Shown: one piece after another, positions 33,953-45,706 of the stretch
Layout of the letters: the number at the start of each line of letters is the position of its first letter
Position numbering within the stretch: position 1 is the stretch's first letter
DNA from: Gamsiella multidivaricata
Taxonomy: Eukaryota; Mortierellomycota; Mortierellomycetes; Mortierellales; Mortierellaceae
Length of the DNA stretch: 64,000 bases
Assembly (NCBI RefSeq): GCF_025024155.1
Contig: NW_026251720.1
Location: 1 to 64,000 of the forward strand
Direction of reading: 5' to 3'
The notes under the pieces: generated by a model
What the model was told of the DNA's origin: nothing
Databases searched by the model: none
Seen by the model: only the letters and a program-made list of their open reading frames with translations
Program-made: the position numbers and the translations under genes

Positions 33953-34984
33953 AAGGGTTTACTGCCAGTGCTAATTGGTATGCTCAATAGTCTTGATGAG
34001 ATCCGTGCCCGCAGGTCTGTCTGTCCGTCTGTGTGCCTGTCTGTCTGTCCGTCTGATTGCTCGTTCGTTCGGTCGTTCGTTATCCTCGTTGCTTTGATGG
34101 GCGAAGGGAGGTAGTAATGGTGTGAGGTAGTCTTTTGTTTCGATTTGATGGACTTTGAATTATGTTCCTGTATTTTTCCACAGCCAACAGCAGCTGTGGG
34201 AAATAGGGGACCAAGAAAAGAAGGGTGAGAGGGTAGGGGTGGTATGAAGAGAAGGAGAAGAGAGAGGGAAAGAAAGCGCGATAGACACAAAAGGACTAAA
34301 GTAGGCGGAGTGGAATATCAGGAGAGAAAAAAAAAAAAAAGAAAAAAAAGGACGGAAACAGACGGTGCTCAAGGCCGCAGTGTCCCGTCAGGTGGAACGT
34401 GGAATCGAATGACAGTGGTGTTGCCAAAGGTATTGTTGCCAGCAATTCAATTGAGCGCATGGGCTGCCACAAAAGGAGGGGTGCAGAAAGTGAGCGAAAT
34501 AGGGGCGGAAAATGGAGGTGGTGGTGTCCCCCCACCTCCGATGTTGTCATCCATCGCCTTCATATTACATTACAACACATCTGCACAGTAGAGCCTCATC
34601 AGGAACCGCCCGGTAGGTTACCCCTGAAAAAACTAAAAATCGGCCCTGAGGCTGGAGGAAATGACCATGCTCGTCATCGAGAACAGACGAGGGCGGATGT
34701 CAGAAGCTTAATTCCGCTCCCCTTCAGAAACTCAGCTGGTCTGCAGCTGGCTACTGGAATGGAGGTCTGTGTAAACCAAGACATGTCCCGAATAAACCGA
34801 GCCAATTTGCTGTCCCGTCCAGATGTTCTCCTGTAGCTGTGCGAATAGGCGTTCGACTACAATAATCCGTATCGATTTGCCACTAATCCTGCACCTTACG
34901 TCAAAGTGGGCCTCCTCGTCTCCGGCAAGGACGAGTTGATCAGGACTTCCACCACCGCCAATCATCCTTCGCCTTGAACCTGCC
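33953..34984. other. Divergent promoter region between myosin and AAA ATPase genes
   Basis: About 1 kb. It contains tetranucleotide-like CTGT/CCGT and CGTT runs (34010-34080), a GA-rich stretch (34240-34350) and an ACCCCTGAAAAA block at 34608-34636 that resembles one at 39012-39036. Open frames here are non-conserved. Confidence 0.55.
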
Positions 34985-37900
34985 ATGCTGTCGCTAATCA
35001 GGGCGACTTCAAGACACACACCGTCGCTCCAACGGCTGTGTTCTATTCATCCGATTAATGCCTCCGCCCTCAACAGGCGAATGCTCGTCTGCAAAGGTCC
35101 CAGGGACTCCCGATCACGAGCACTGCATCACACCCCAAGGGCTGCTTCCTCCGCTGAGGGATCCTCTCCCGACTCGTCGGCTTCGTCCTCGCCTTCGCCC
35201 TCTGGAGAATCATCCGCCCCAGCTAAGGACACACCCTCCAGTACACCGGATTCGAACAGCAAAAGCAGCAACAGCAACAGCAACAACGACCGCAACAGTA
35301 GTACCATCGAGACACCTTCGGTTAGCACCTCCCGTCAGAGCACATCGACTTCATCCTCCACGAAACGGAGAGCTAAAAGTAGTAGAGGCGCTAACAAGAC
35401 CACCGACAAGACCCATCTTACCACTGATCCAGTATCCAGAGTCTATGTACCATCGATTCCGCAGTCATTCCTGGAAACAAACTACTACCCAGTCTCGTCC
35501 AACACTCACGACATTGCTGCGATCCCCTACCACATACACAAAAGTGTCCTGGATGAGGTCTTGAACACAGTGGCGTCCTGCCTTCTCGTGCCCGATGGAC
35601 CGCAGGCACATATTCAGAGGATGCCAGCTCGGCACAACAACATCCTTATCAGTTCGCCATCCCAAGGATCTTCGCGTATGCTGGAGACGATCACAATGGC
35701 CACAGCAAAGAAAATCGGCGCCGATCTGATTGTCATCGATATGCAGGATCTCATGGAACTCACAACAGAGATTTTTAACAGCAAGGGCACTGGTAAGCGA
35801 TTGCTTACTGTCGTTTCAAGGCAAAAGGAAATGGGTCATGGCGACGTCCCCATTTTTTACAAATGATAACCATGTATCGCCTAATTTAATAGGTAATCCA
35901 TGGCCTGTTGACCACTTGTCCCGGGGATTCAATCCATTTGTCTCAGCGCCAGTTCCACTAGAGTACATGGAGGATATGATTGACGAATCGGATGATGATT
36001 TCGACGACGACACGGACGATGGTGACGACGACGACAACGATCGGGATCGTGCCGCTGTCATGGTCGACTCCCGTTTCTTTACACCAAAGCGAGACGGACG
36101 GAATGGTTTCGCCTCAGCATCATCCAGTCTCTCACTCAAGGAAAAATTCGAGAGATTCTGGACAGCACTCTTACTAGCAGAACCAATGCCCTCGACTTCA
36201 TCGACAGGATCATCACACCTGCCCGCACGAGAAAAGTCTCTACCTAAAGTTCTTTATCTCAAGGATATCGCGAATGTAATCCTCACACCATTTGGAGCCA
36301 TGCTACTCCCTTCCCTCACAAGTGCTGTGCTCACTCTTCGCAAAGCCGGGCATAACGTTATGTTCGTCGCAGGACATTCGCCTTCGCTGCACTCGGTGCG
36401 GAGCCAATACGAGGACGAAACTATGGACGAAAATAAAGGCAGCGCGGGAACAACCAATATGGATACCGAGGCCTCCTCCAACACACCATTGACCACCATT
36501 TTACAGAAATTGCGCTCTCCGCATGATCAAGACCACCCGTTGAACAATTTGGCATATGGCCACATATCGCTGGCCTCATTGACATACGACTCTTTTCCAG
36601 GAGCGACCCAAAGCCTTCATCATATCTCTATCCCGCCCTTCCTGCCACCCTCTGGCGCACTATCAGCAGGAGTGTCAAACCCTGTAGATCAGGAAATGCA
36701 GTCGCGTTACGCTCAGGAAAACGCGCAGTTGTTGAGGCAGGACAAGGCGGACAGAATCAGACAGATCAACTGCAGGAACTTGCACGCAGTATTACATTTC
36801 AGAGGCGGTCACCTTGCGGACTCTGATTCTCCGTCAAGTATTTTCGGGTCACTCAAAGGAGTTGATTCTGAGGTCTGGGGCTATGGGAGGGTGTTTCGTA
36901 TCATTTCAAATGCATTAGGATCGCTGTATCTGGACGAGAAGGAACAGCGGGGATCCGTGGCGAGACGGGGCGTCATCTCGAACAGCCATGTCGAGAACGC
37001 CTTGGAGACCTACAGCCAGAATGTGAAGCTTCGCAAGCTCATCTCCTCGGATCTTAACGCAAAGACAAAGCCGCTAAAGCCTCAATTCCGTATTGAGGAA
37101 TGTGATCGGTATGAGCGTAAACTGCTTGGCAGCATTGTCGACCCAGGTATGTTACTATCTTCTTATTCGCGCCTGTCTAATTTGCCAGTGTCCTGACACT
37201 ATACAATACTTACACACCTCAATGACTCTTTATCTTACCAGACAAGATTAAGACCACATTCAAAAACACCATTATTCCGTCAGAGACAATTCAAACCCTG
37301 CAGACAATGATCACGCTACCTCTAGTTCGGCCACAATTCTTCTCGTATGGTCTCCTTCGGGATGAATTTATCTCTGGATTGCTACTTTTTGGCCCCCCCG
37401 GAACCGGAAAGACATTGTTAGCCAAGGCAGTTGCCAAAGAATCTGGAGCCAAAATGTTGGAAATCAAAGCCTCAGACATCTTTGACATGTATGTGGGCGA
37501 AGGCGAGAAAAATGTGTCTGCTGTCTTCAGTCTTGCTCGGAAGCTTTCGCCATGTGTCATATTTCTGGACGAGGTGGATTCGATCTTCCGCGCCCGTGGA
37601 TCCAGCGGCGGTGGAGGCGCTGGTGGCGGAGGAGGCAACTCGAGTCAACGCGAGATCCTGAACCAGTTCATGGTTGAGTGGGACGGACTGAGGTCGAGCG
37701 GACAGAATCAAGGCATTGTGGTGATGGCGTCAACGAACCGGCCATTCGAGCTCGATGATGCGGTGCTTAGGAGATTGCCACGGCGGATTCTAGTTGACTT
37801 GCCTTCGGAGGAAGCGCGAGAACAGATCCTGCGGGTCTATTTAGGGCAAGAGCAACTCGAAGAAGGGGTCGACATTAAGGAACTTGCCAAAAAGACCGCG

Positions 37901-38374
37901 TTTTTTTCGGGCAGCGATCTCAAGAACCTGTGCGTGTCTGCAGCATTGGCATCTGTGCGCGAAAATGTGCAGAACGAGCTGAGAGATCTCCATTCTGTGG
38001 AGAAACCCTTGACCGAAGAAAACGCTGTGCCCAAGGACAGCAAGGACAAGATGTTGGATTTAACGCCGCTGCTGGATCAATATAAACGGGAAACTCTCTC
38101 GTCCTCTCCTACCTTTTCGTCTACAATATCGGCTATAAGTTCCGCGGCTGCGACCGAAGTACCGTCGCCGTACGCGCGGGCTATTAAGCAGGAGCATCTT
38201 GACCAAGCGCTGAAGCAGATTACACCGTCGTGTTCCGAGAACATGAACAGCCTGACGGAGCTGAGAAAGTGGGATGGCCTGTACGGTGATGGCGGGAAAG
38301 GTAGACGCAAGGCAGTCAATGGAATCGGATTTGAAGTTGAACCTTCATCGACGGGTGGTAGGGCTAAAACATAG
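34985..38374 (+). CDS. Mitochondrial AAA ATPase of the Msp1/katanin ('meiotic') clade
   Basis: Predicted exons 34985..35792, 35893..37146 and 37242..38374 give 1,064 residues. The N-terminus (MLSLIRATSRHTPSLQRLCS) is Arg/Ser-rich without acids, a mitochondrial targeting pattern. Residues 50-150 are disordered Ser-rich. A long middle domain of unknown fold includes an acidic run (DDDFDDDTDDGDDDD). The AAA module lies in the last third: Walker A GPPGTGKT, Walker B CVIFLDEVDSIF, sensor ASTNRPFELDDAVLRR and RRLPRRILVDLP, the last typical of Msp1/spastin/katanin relatives. A glycine-rich loop (SSGGGGAGGGGGNSS) follows Walker B. Likely an unfoldase or extractase in mitochondria; no substrate can be named. 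Large fungal AAA proteins with this layout are known but mostly uncharacterised. Confidence 0.85.
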
Positions 38375-39297
38375 ACCAAGGCACATAGACCTCCTTCAAC
38401 TTTTTTTTCACAATATCGTATCCAGAATAGCCCCATCCCTCACTCCTCAAGATGATCGCGGCTCGACGGTTGGAAGCGGAGTCAGCCAGTCTGGCCCTGG
38501 CTTGTTTGTTATGTCAATGGATTGCAATAGATCCTTTACTGCACAATGATGGGTTCTTTTATTTCAGCATCAAGAACTAGTTAGTAGACCTGATGGCCTG
38601 CGCGGTTTGGGGGACCTCGGCCATCGTTATAGTTTTGCACATACGATAATATTCCATGCTGCATGCTCGGCCTGACCGCACTAAACGCGTCGTTGGAATG
38701 ACGCTCAAACTTTAAATGTTTCACTTACAACGGACGCTACGACGCGTCTGGGACAAGATCTTTACTCCAGCGAGGATTCTTGGGAATGTAGCTCTCTTGT
38801 GCCCCACATGTTGGTCCTACCTCCTAGATACTTCATCCCGACCACGGTGTCCCTGAAATAGTTCTGTCCGGTGCCAGCCCATTTACTCCAGGCCCTCCAA
38901 ACGGTTGCATGCCCTACTGGTCCTATCACGATGGGCACACGTCCTTTTGCAGGGGCCATCTTCATACAGTCTTTTGCACATTTCAATAATGTAGCTTTAA
39001 GTAAATAGATGCCCCGGATGGGCTACCCCCGAAAAAGGAGGCTGAGTGTATGATAGCGCACGTTATTCATATCGTCATCATCACTCGTCACCCCTATTTT
39101 TTATTTTCGTCGGTGGTCATTTGTTTGGGCAGCAGAAGCAGAAAGTGAGCAAGGCGGCACAAAGGCATGGGGCGTTATTATATCTCCTTTCCTTCATCTG
39201 TTCGTGCGTGCTTGTGTCATCGTCGTTGTGATTCCCATTCAATCGCTCTATTGCATTCCCATTCCCATTCTTATTCCAACACAGCAAAACGACCGAT
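38375..39297. other. Intergenic, AAA ATPase to RhoGAP gene
   Basis: About 920 bases. A minus-strand open stretch (38762-38986) has no family resemblance and no intron partners; it may be a decayed sequence. A motif CCCCGGATGGGCTACCCCCG near 39012 resembles one at 34608. Otherwise nothing recognised. Confidence 0.45.
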
Positions 39298-41447
39298 ATG
39301 CTTTCGGGAAGGTCCGCCACAGAGAAGGAGCGACGAGCAGCCAAGACTCAGTCGCTCTATATCACCACACCTTCCTCCTTCAACAACAACAGCAACAACA
39401 ACAGCAACAGCAGCAGTGGCGACACCAACAGCACCCACTCCTCCTTCCTTCCACACACTAACAACAACAATCAATTGGGATACCCAGGACAGCAGCAATT
39501 GACGTTCTCCAACTTCAACAACAATACCAGTAGCACACCAAAATCGCCCAGGAAGTCACGGCCCTTCTCAATGTTATTCCACCATCCGCAAGAGGAACTG
39601 GCCAAGCAGCAGCAACAACAACAGGATGGACACCCAGCAGAGTACTACCAGCAAGAGCTATATCAACAGCAGCAGACCTTGAACGAGTCTGACGAGGATG
39701 CATTTGCTGACGGATATTCCCTGGCCTCAACCGCTATCGATTTTGTGGAGAGCGACCTCAAGGAAGCTGATTCGGACACCCGCATGCTCATTGCACACCT
39801 GACTGATCTCGATGTATGTCCTTGTTGCACCGCGTGGTGATTGTGATTGTCACCCTTGTATCTGTTTCCCTCCGTGAATCAGGAGCGTGATCTGAGCTAA
39901 TACTGGCGCCCTATTTGGTTTTTTAATGCTGTCCAACATCATAGTCCGGTCTGCCTATTTTGCTGGAGCGGGTCAAACAGAATCTTCATTCCTGCAAGGT
40001 GAGTGGTAACCGCATAGTCCTCTCCTCAGCTCTTGTGTCATGTTCCTTTTAGTTGTTGACCACAGCCAACATGTCTGTATTATTTTTAGGATCTGGTATC
40101 ATTTCTGAAGAAACGATCAGTTATGGAGGCAGAGTACGGGACCAACGTCCTCAAGCTGGCCTCTGGAGTGCGCGACACCTATCGTCAGCAGGCCGAGGGA
40201 GCCAGCACTCAGGCACACTCTAAACAGGGGTCATACGGAGACTGTTGGTTGCACATTCTGGAGATGCACGAACGCTTAGGAAACAATCGTCTCGAGTTCT
40301 CAAGAGATCTGCAGGTCATCTCTGAGGAGCTATCAGCGATATACAAAGAAACGGACCGGAGTCGCAAGCAGGTATGGATAACAAGGAACTGAGTTGCAAT
40401 GATATGTTATTGTAATGTGTCTTGTTTAGCAAAATGGGCACTAATTGGCTTTCTCTTCCCGCGTTGCCTTATCGGTTAGTTTAAGGAAGCAGGAGCAAAG
40501 CAGGAAAGAGTCGTTCAGGAGCATGAGCAGAATCTGGAGAAGGTAAAAAAAAAAAAAAAAAAGAGCAACACCATCGATACAACCCAGCTTGACACATATC
40601 CCTGTATTTTACGACCTCTATAGGCGAAACAAAAGTACGATACGTTCACGGAAGAGTGGGAGCGTGCAATTCTTCAAAAGGCGGCCGATCCAGGGACTCC
40701 CAAGAAGACAACCATGACGAAGGGCATGAACATCTTTAGACAGCCAAAGTCTCTGGGTCAGGTAAAAACCGGCGTAAAATCTGTATTCGTTGCGTTGCTT
40801 GAAAAGACCACACTTTGGTATGAAGCCTGACCTTTATCGTATTTGTAGTTGCATCGACAGGAGGAAGAAGCGAAAGTAAAAGCGACAGCTGCCCATGAAC
40901 AATACAAGTTACAGCTTGCCAAGACAAATGACACACGACAGCACTACTTTGCTCATGCCCTACCAAGTATCTTGAAGGTAAGAAGGTGTCACAATGAGGT
41001 ATAGGAAATGTTCTTTTGTATTGCACGGATGCTAATTATTGTTTTTGTGTCTACTATCTTCATGTAGAATTTGAAAGATACGATTGACGAGTCAGATTTG
41101 TCCTTACAATACTACCTAATGCGCTATGGCTACATGTACGAGGACTATATGATGAAGGATGCAATCATCCTGAACCCCATTAATGGCAGTGGTAAGAAGC
41201 GGTCCCTGGATAAGCATACCTTACAAGAGGCATATGAAACAGTGTCGTTCTAAACTTTACCTACTGGCGCTTAAAAGATATAGGATTGCGTGGTCGCATC
41301 GAGTTGGTCAATAAGGACACGGACTTGCAGGTCTTTATTCAGGCCTACTCAGCAAAAGCAACCCCTATTGACAAGTCGGCAGCCCCATATAAGGAATATC
41401 AAATGGTAATGGTAGCCGAGAATGTATCTACAATTCACTCTTGCGGC

Positions 41448-41488
<41 letters not shown>

Positions 41489-42855
41489 AAAAGAAAAAAA
41501 AGGTATACACTCACACAGGTTGTTGTCTTTGGTATAATAGTCGGCACAAGCACAGTCGATAATCAATCCAAGGCCCATCTTTGGATGCGATCTCGCGGAA
41601 CAGTTGATTAGAGACGAAGCAGACCTGCCCGAGATTGTTGTCAAGTGTACAGAAGCAATAGAGCGATTCGGTAAGCGACTACGGATACGAAGCGGAGCAC
41701 ACTGAACCTTTTAGTCTTGCAGAGTTACATCCAGCGCTAACACATCAGTCTGTCGCCTGCTTTATCTCTATAGGCATGGACACGAAAGGAATCTATCGCG
41801 TATCTGGAATAACATCGGCCACCAACAAGCTGCGATCTGCATTTGACCGAGGTACGGCCCTTATTGCAACGAAAAAATTGCCAAGCAGGATGTATATAAT
41901 TCTCTATATATGGTCTAATGTGAGCTGTACTCCTGATGCTATAGATTGTTCCGCTGTAGACCTGAGCAGTGAGGAAAATTGCGGCGATATCAACAGTGTT
42001 GCCAGTGTGTTGAAATCGTGGTTCCGTGAGCTGCCTGAACCCTTGTTGACGCGGAAGCTGTACCCCGAGTTTATCAAGGCGGCTAGCATTGAGGACCCGG
42101 GGTTGCAACTGATGAACTTGCACCAGGTCACGAATCAGCTTCCTGACCCTAACTATGCAACGCTCAAGTTCTTAATGTGCCATTTGAATCGGTAAAGTGT
42201 CATGCTACCTATTATTGACAAAAAAGTTGCTTAATTCTGATCTGATATGATGTTTTAACAAATATTTTGACATCTCAATAGCGTGCAAGCCAACCAGTCA
42301 GTAAATATGATGGGATCTTCGAATCTGGGACTCATTTTTGGACCTACACTGACTAGCACCAGCGGTGCCGGAGATGCAGTCAACGACCTCGCGGATATGG
42401 GCTTGCAGTGCAGGGTGATTGAGACGCTCTTAACTAACTATGGGGCAATTTTCGATTTCGATGAGGAGGATGAGGAGCAGGAGGGTATGGACCAGTTTAC
42501 GGAAGGGTTCCCAGAGTCAAATCCACATGACATGCAGCAATACAACAATTATGAGGATCATGGATACATTGACGAGCACGATGAACACCTGCATGGGCAT
42601 CCACACTCACAGCAATATCATCAAGTGCACCAGATGCAGCCTCTACAATTTGACGAATATGGCATCCCAATCAACGGCCAGAGTACATATGACTATGGTT
42701 ATGTTGGTGATCGAATGGTACCAGTAGCAGAGGAAGCTGAGGACATTGAGGGTAACGAGGCAATTGTGCCCCGGGAACATTTTGGATATGGAGCTGGCTC
42801 CAGTGCGTTTGAGCACGACAGGTCGTCGCTCCATTTGCAATCAGCACAACCATGA
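39298..42855 (+). CDS. F-BAR and RhoGAP domain protein (Rgd1/Rgd2-like)
   Basis: Predicted exons 39298..39813, 39945..39998, 40090..40371, 40480..40542, 40624..40761, 40849..40977, 41068..41191, 41284..41405, 41541..41670, 41774..41851, 41945..42191 and 42282..42855 join in phase to 818 residues. The N-terminal 170 residues are Ser/Asn/Gln-rich. The F-BAR/FCH part reads SGLPILLERVKQNLHSCKDLVSFLKKRSVMEAEYG and continues as a coiled coil through exon 7. The RhoGAP domain begins at RPIFGCDLAEQLI and has the arginine finger segment KGIYRVSGITSATNKL, then FRELPEPLLTRKLY and NMMGSSNLGLIFGPTL. The C-terminus is acidic and His/Gln-rich. Role: membrane-curving GAP for Rho GTPases in polarity and endocytosis. 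Intron 8 contains an A37-type homopolymer. AATAAA at 42905. Confidence 0.88.
41450..41486. repeat. Long poly-A homopolymer in an intron
   Basis: About 37 consecutive A within intron 8 of the RhoGAP gene, continuing into GAAAAAG repeats. Length is uncertain as for any homopolymer. Confidence 0.8.
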
Positions 42856-43068
42856 GATGTCGTTGGGGACAGATAGCATTCCCTCCTCCCTCCCAACGTC
42901 TTTGAATAAAAAGGATCTCTGCAAATGGGACGCGTTTGTGGCTTTGTCACTAAGCTGGCGAGAAGAGCAGGCAACCGTGATGTGTACAGCGCGCTATTTG
43001 CAACGCTTCATCCGCACCGAGAACAAGGCTGCAGGAATCAGCAAGAATCAACAGCAACTTTTGTAAGA

Positions 43069-43739
43069 ATGACATCGCGACCCATGGGAGTAGGAGGACT
43101 TGCGACGGGTGGCACAGCACCCATCATGCCCGGCAGTGTAGTCGGTGCAGGATCAGTAGCGCCAGCACCGGTCATAACAGCGGGAGGAGCCTCAGCAGCT
43201 GGTGGACCAGGCATTGGGGCCAAGAGCTCCAGCCTAAGCGCTCTTCAAGAGATTGAGGAGGCCTACAACAAGCGACTTGATATGGACGTGGCACAGCTGA
43301 TGGAGTCCTTTGGCGACATTGTCAAGGTCGCTTCCGTAAGGAACCAGTTTCCCTTTCTCACATGGATCGTAGTCTATCGACAAAGAGACCTGACCTTACT
43401 CTTTCTTCAAATTGGACGCACTAGATCACATACAACGAGTCGTCGGTCTCGAAGGACAAGTACAAGCTGGCGCAGGAGTCATACCAGATCCAGGGACGAG
43501 CCACCAACATTGTGTCTTCCGCAGAGTCATTGCTGGCCATGGTCACGGAGCTGAAGCAGACACTTCTTTTGAATGATGCCAACACACTTTCAGAGCTGTC
43601 CACGCGGCGGCAAAATGAGCTTTCGACACAAAAAACAGCGGTGAAGCAGCGGGTGCTGGGGCTCAAAGAGGAGGTCGACAGGACGATATGGGAGCTGGAG
43701 CAGGCCTGCTATGGCACACCACAACATACTGTACTATAA
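43069..43739 (+). CDS. med22: Mediator complex subunit MED22 (Srb6)
   Basis: Predicted exons 43069..43335 and 43425..43739 give 193 residues. A Gly/Ala/Pro-rich N-terminus of about 50 residues precedes the conserved core: IEEAYNKRLDMDVAQLMESFGDIVKVAS, YKLAQESYQIQGRATNIVSSAESLLAMVTELKQTLLLND and REEVDRTIWELEQACY-like ending. The pattern YNKRL...N(I)V.A.ESL..LV..LKQ.L.LND is diagnostic of MED22. It sits in the Mediator head module with MED11 and MED17. The frame remains open upstream to 42925; 43069 is chosen because it leaves space after the RhoGAP stop and has a reasonable context. It is 213 bp downstream of the RhoGAP stop, same strand. Confidence 0.88.
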
Positions 43740-43953
43740 ACGTAATTTTTTTTATTCTTTTCAATTACTTTTCACAAAGACATGGTATCCATGGTATGGT
43801 GCACTTATTCGCAAGAAAAAAAAAACGGTAAAAGATGCGCCACCATTGTCGACAAATGAGAGTAAGAGGCCGTCGGCTATCGTTTGCTATCTGTTTTGCA
43901 GCTCTTATCGTCAATCTTGTTGTGTGAAAAACGGTGAATGTGCACAGCAAAGT

Positions 43954-44797
43954 TTAATCGAGCATTTGGCCATTGAGGATCATGTTCCCCATAGGAGTGC
44001 TCGGTCGCGAGTTCTTATCCTGTTGCGATGGCTCCAAAGCTTCGACTGAACGGAGATGGGGATGCTGTTCAAATGGGTGTCCGGTGTTGCTCTCGGGAGC
44101 ATTCGAAAGAGGGCCACTGCCAAAGTGTCGGGCTGGAGGGCCGGATTCGTTTGTATCCATGGGATGCTGAGCAGCAGCAGCAGCACCAGCCCCAGATCGA
44201 CCGCTGGTTGAGAATTTGCGGAAGAGCTCTCCAATACCACTACTAATGCCGGTACTGCTGGTTGAATTTGAATGGTCTGATGAATGATGATCAGAGCGCG
44301 AGACTGGGGGCGAGCTCCCGAAGAGGCTCGATCTGCGGCGTCGTTCTTCAGTTGGCTAATTGCGTTAAAATATGCAAGAATTCATGTCAGCTGGTATTTT
44401 TTGTTTGCATGCATGCGGTCGTCACTCAGAATCTTTTCCCGCCTGTTTTTATTTCCTATAGAGTTCCACTTACGTGATGTGCATTGACCACATTCAATGG
44501 GTTAGTGAAACTGGCAGAGAAGCGTCTGTTGAGCTGAGAAGGGATGTTATTGGAGAGGTTCGTCGGGGGAGTGGTGCCGGAGCCCGGTCCAGAGGAAGAA
44601 GCCGAGGCCACGGTGGAGGAAGGCGAGCCCATTGGGTTGTTGAAGACATAGCTTGTGCCAGAGAAGGCGATAGGGGAGGTCGCCATGCCCAGGGAGGTTG
44701 ACATGGATCGCTGCCTGGGAATAGAGATCGCGGCGGGTGTGGTGGGGGGGCTGTTGATACCCAAGGAGGACGTAGACTTTGATCGTTGGTGAGACAT
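43954..44797 (-). CDS. Serine-rich small protein with RRFS motifs, unknown function
   Basis: Two predicted exons (complement) 44474..44797 and 43954..44355 give 241 residues. It begins MSHQRSKSTSSLGINSPP and contains RQRSMSTSLGMATSP, RRFSASFTNP, RRRRSSLFGSSPP and LFRKFSTSGRS; these look like repeated basophilic kinase sites (RxxS) followed by SP sites. A short alanine run and an acidic, Pro-rich C-terminus follow. Intron phase 0 with GTAAGT donor. I do not recognise a family; small fungal proteins with RRxS sites near 14-3-3 binding motifs are a plausible analogy. Converges with MED22 (214 bp). Confidence 0.7.
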
Positions 44798-45140
44798 GTT
44801 TGCACTTGGAGGAGGAGGAAGGGATTTTTTCTGCGATATGTAATACGGTATGGTATGGTACGATGAAAGTGCAGCAAGAGAACGAGAGGTAGAAAAAGAT
44901 GAAGAGGAAGAGGGAGTGGAGGAGGAAGAGAGGATGGCGACAAAGAAAAAGAAGGCAAGAGGAGAGGTGAGGTTCTAGGGCATCATGTGACGGGGATGGC
45001 CAATTGGAGGTGTTTGTTCCCAAACCCTGGAGAGCCCTGGAAACCGACCGGGGAGACGCGAGTGTTTGGACACTAACTGCGAATACTAGCTGATCCAGCA
45101 CCGAACTACAGCGGGTGTACTAGCGTGGTTGTGTGTGTGG

Positions 45141-45184
<44 letters not shown>

Positions 45185-45706
45185 CCAGTGCACGTACAAA
45201 CATATGCATATGATAGATATTAGTTAACGCACAAATCTACCGTACGTGAAAGAGTGCGCTCATTATCATAATTGATATTGTAAGAATTGCCGCTGGCGTC
45301 GCGAGGGGTTTCGTTCGCTCGTTGGAACACGCGGTATACGCGGTATGTGACATACTACTAACTACTGCTGCACATGTACTACTGTGCAACTATGCACGTC
45401 ACTTTGCACCGCACATCGCATCACATCACTCATCAACTCCATCCCTTTCCTTTCCTTCCTTCCTTCTTCCTCTCTCTCACTCTCTCACTCTCACTCACTC
45501 ACTCTCTATCTCACTCACTCACTCACTCTCTCTCTCTCTTTCTCTCAATCCCTCCTCCTCCCCAATTCTTCTCATTCTTTTTCCTTCACTCCACCAAACC
45601 TTAGCTCATCTTTCACTGATCGGCACTATCCTTTTCTTCAAGAGCGTGTACTCAATCATAACCCGGCAACACGACTCTCTCGTTTCGTCTGCCTCTTTCC
45701 CCAACA
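44798..45706. other. Divergent intergenic region with GA and CT microsatellites
   Basis: About 900 bases. GA repeats lie at about 45136-45185 and TC/CTCA repeats at about 45470-45545, directly before the carrier start. No exon recognised. Strong purine/pyrimidine strand bias suggests promoter and leader sequence for both flanking genes. Confidence 0.6.
45136..45185. repeat. GA microsatellite
   Basis: Imperfect (GA)n repeat of about 50 bases in the divergent intergenic region. Confidence 0.8.

Noticed and set aside
33010..34080. CAG/CAA and CTGT repeats as a possible CRISPR-like array
   Set aside because: Units are 3-4 bases long without spacers; simple microsatellites in an intron and a leader.
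38762..38986. Minus-strand open frame as a gene
   Set aside because: Short, no motif, no exon partners.
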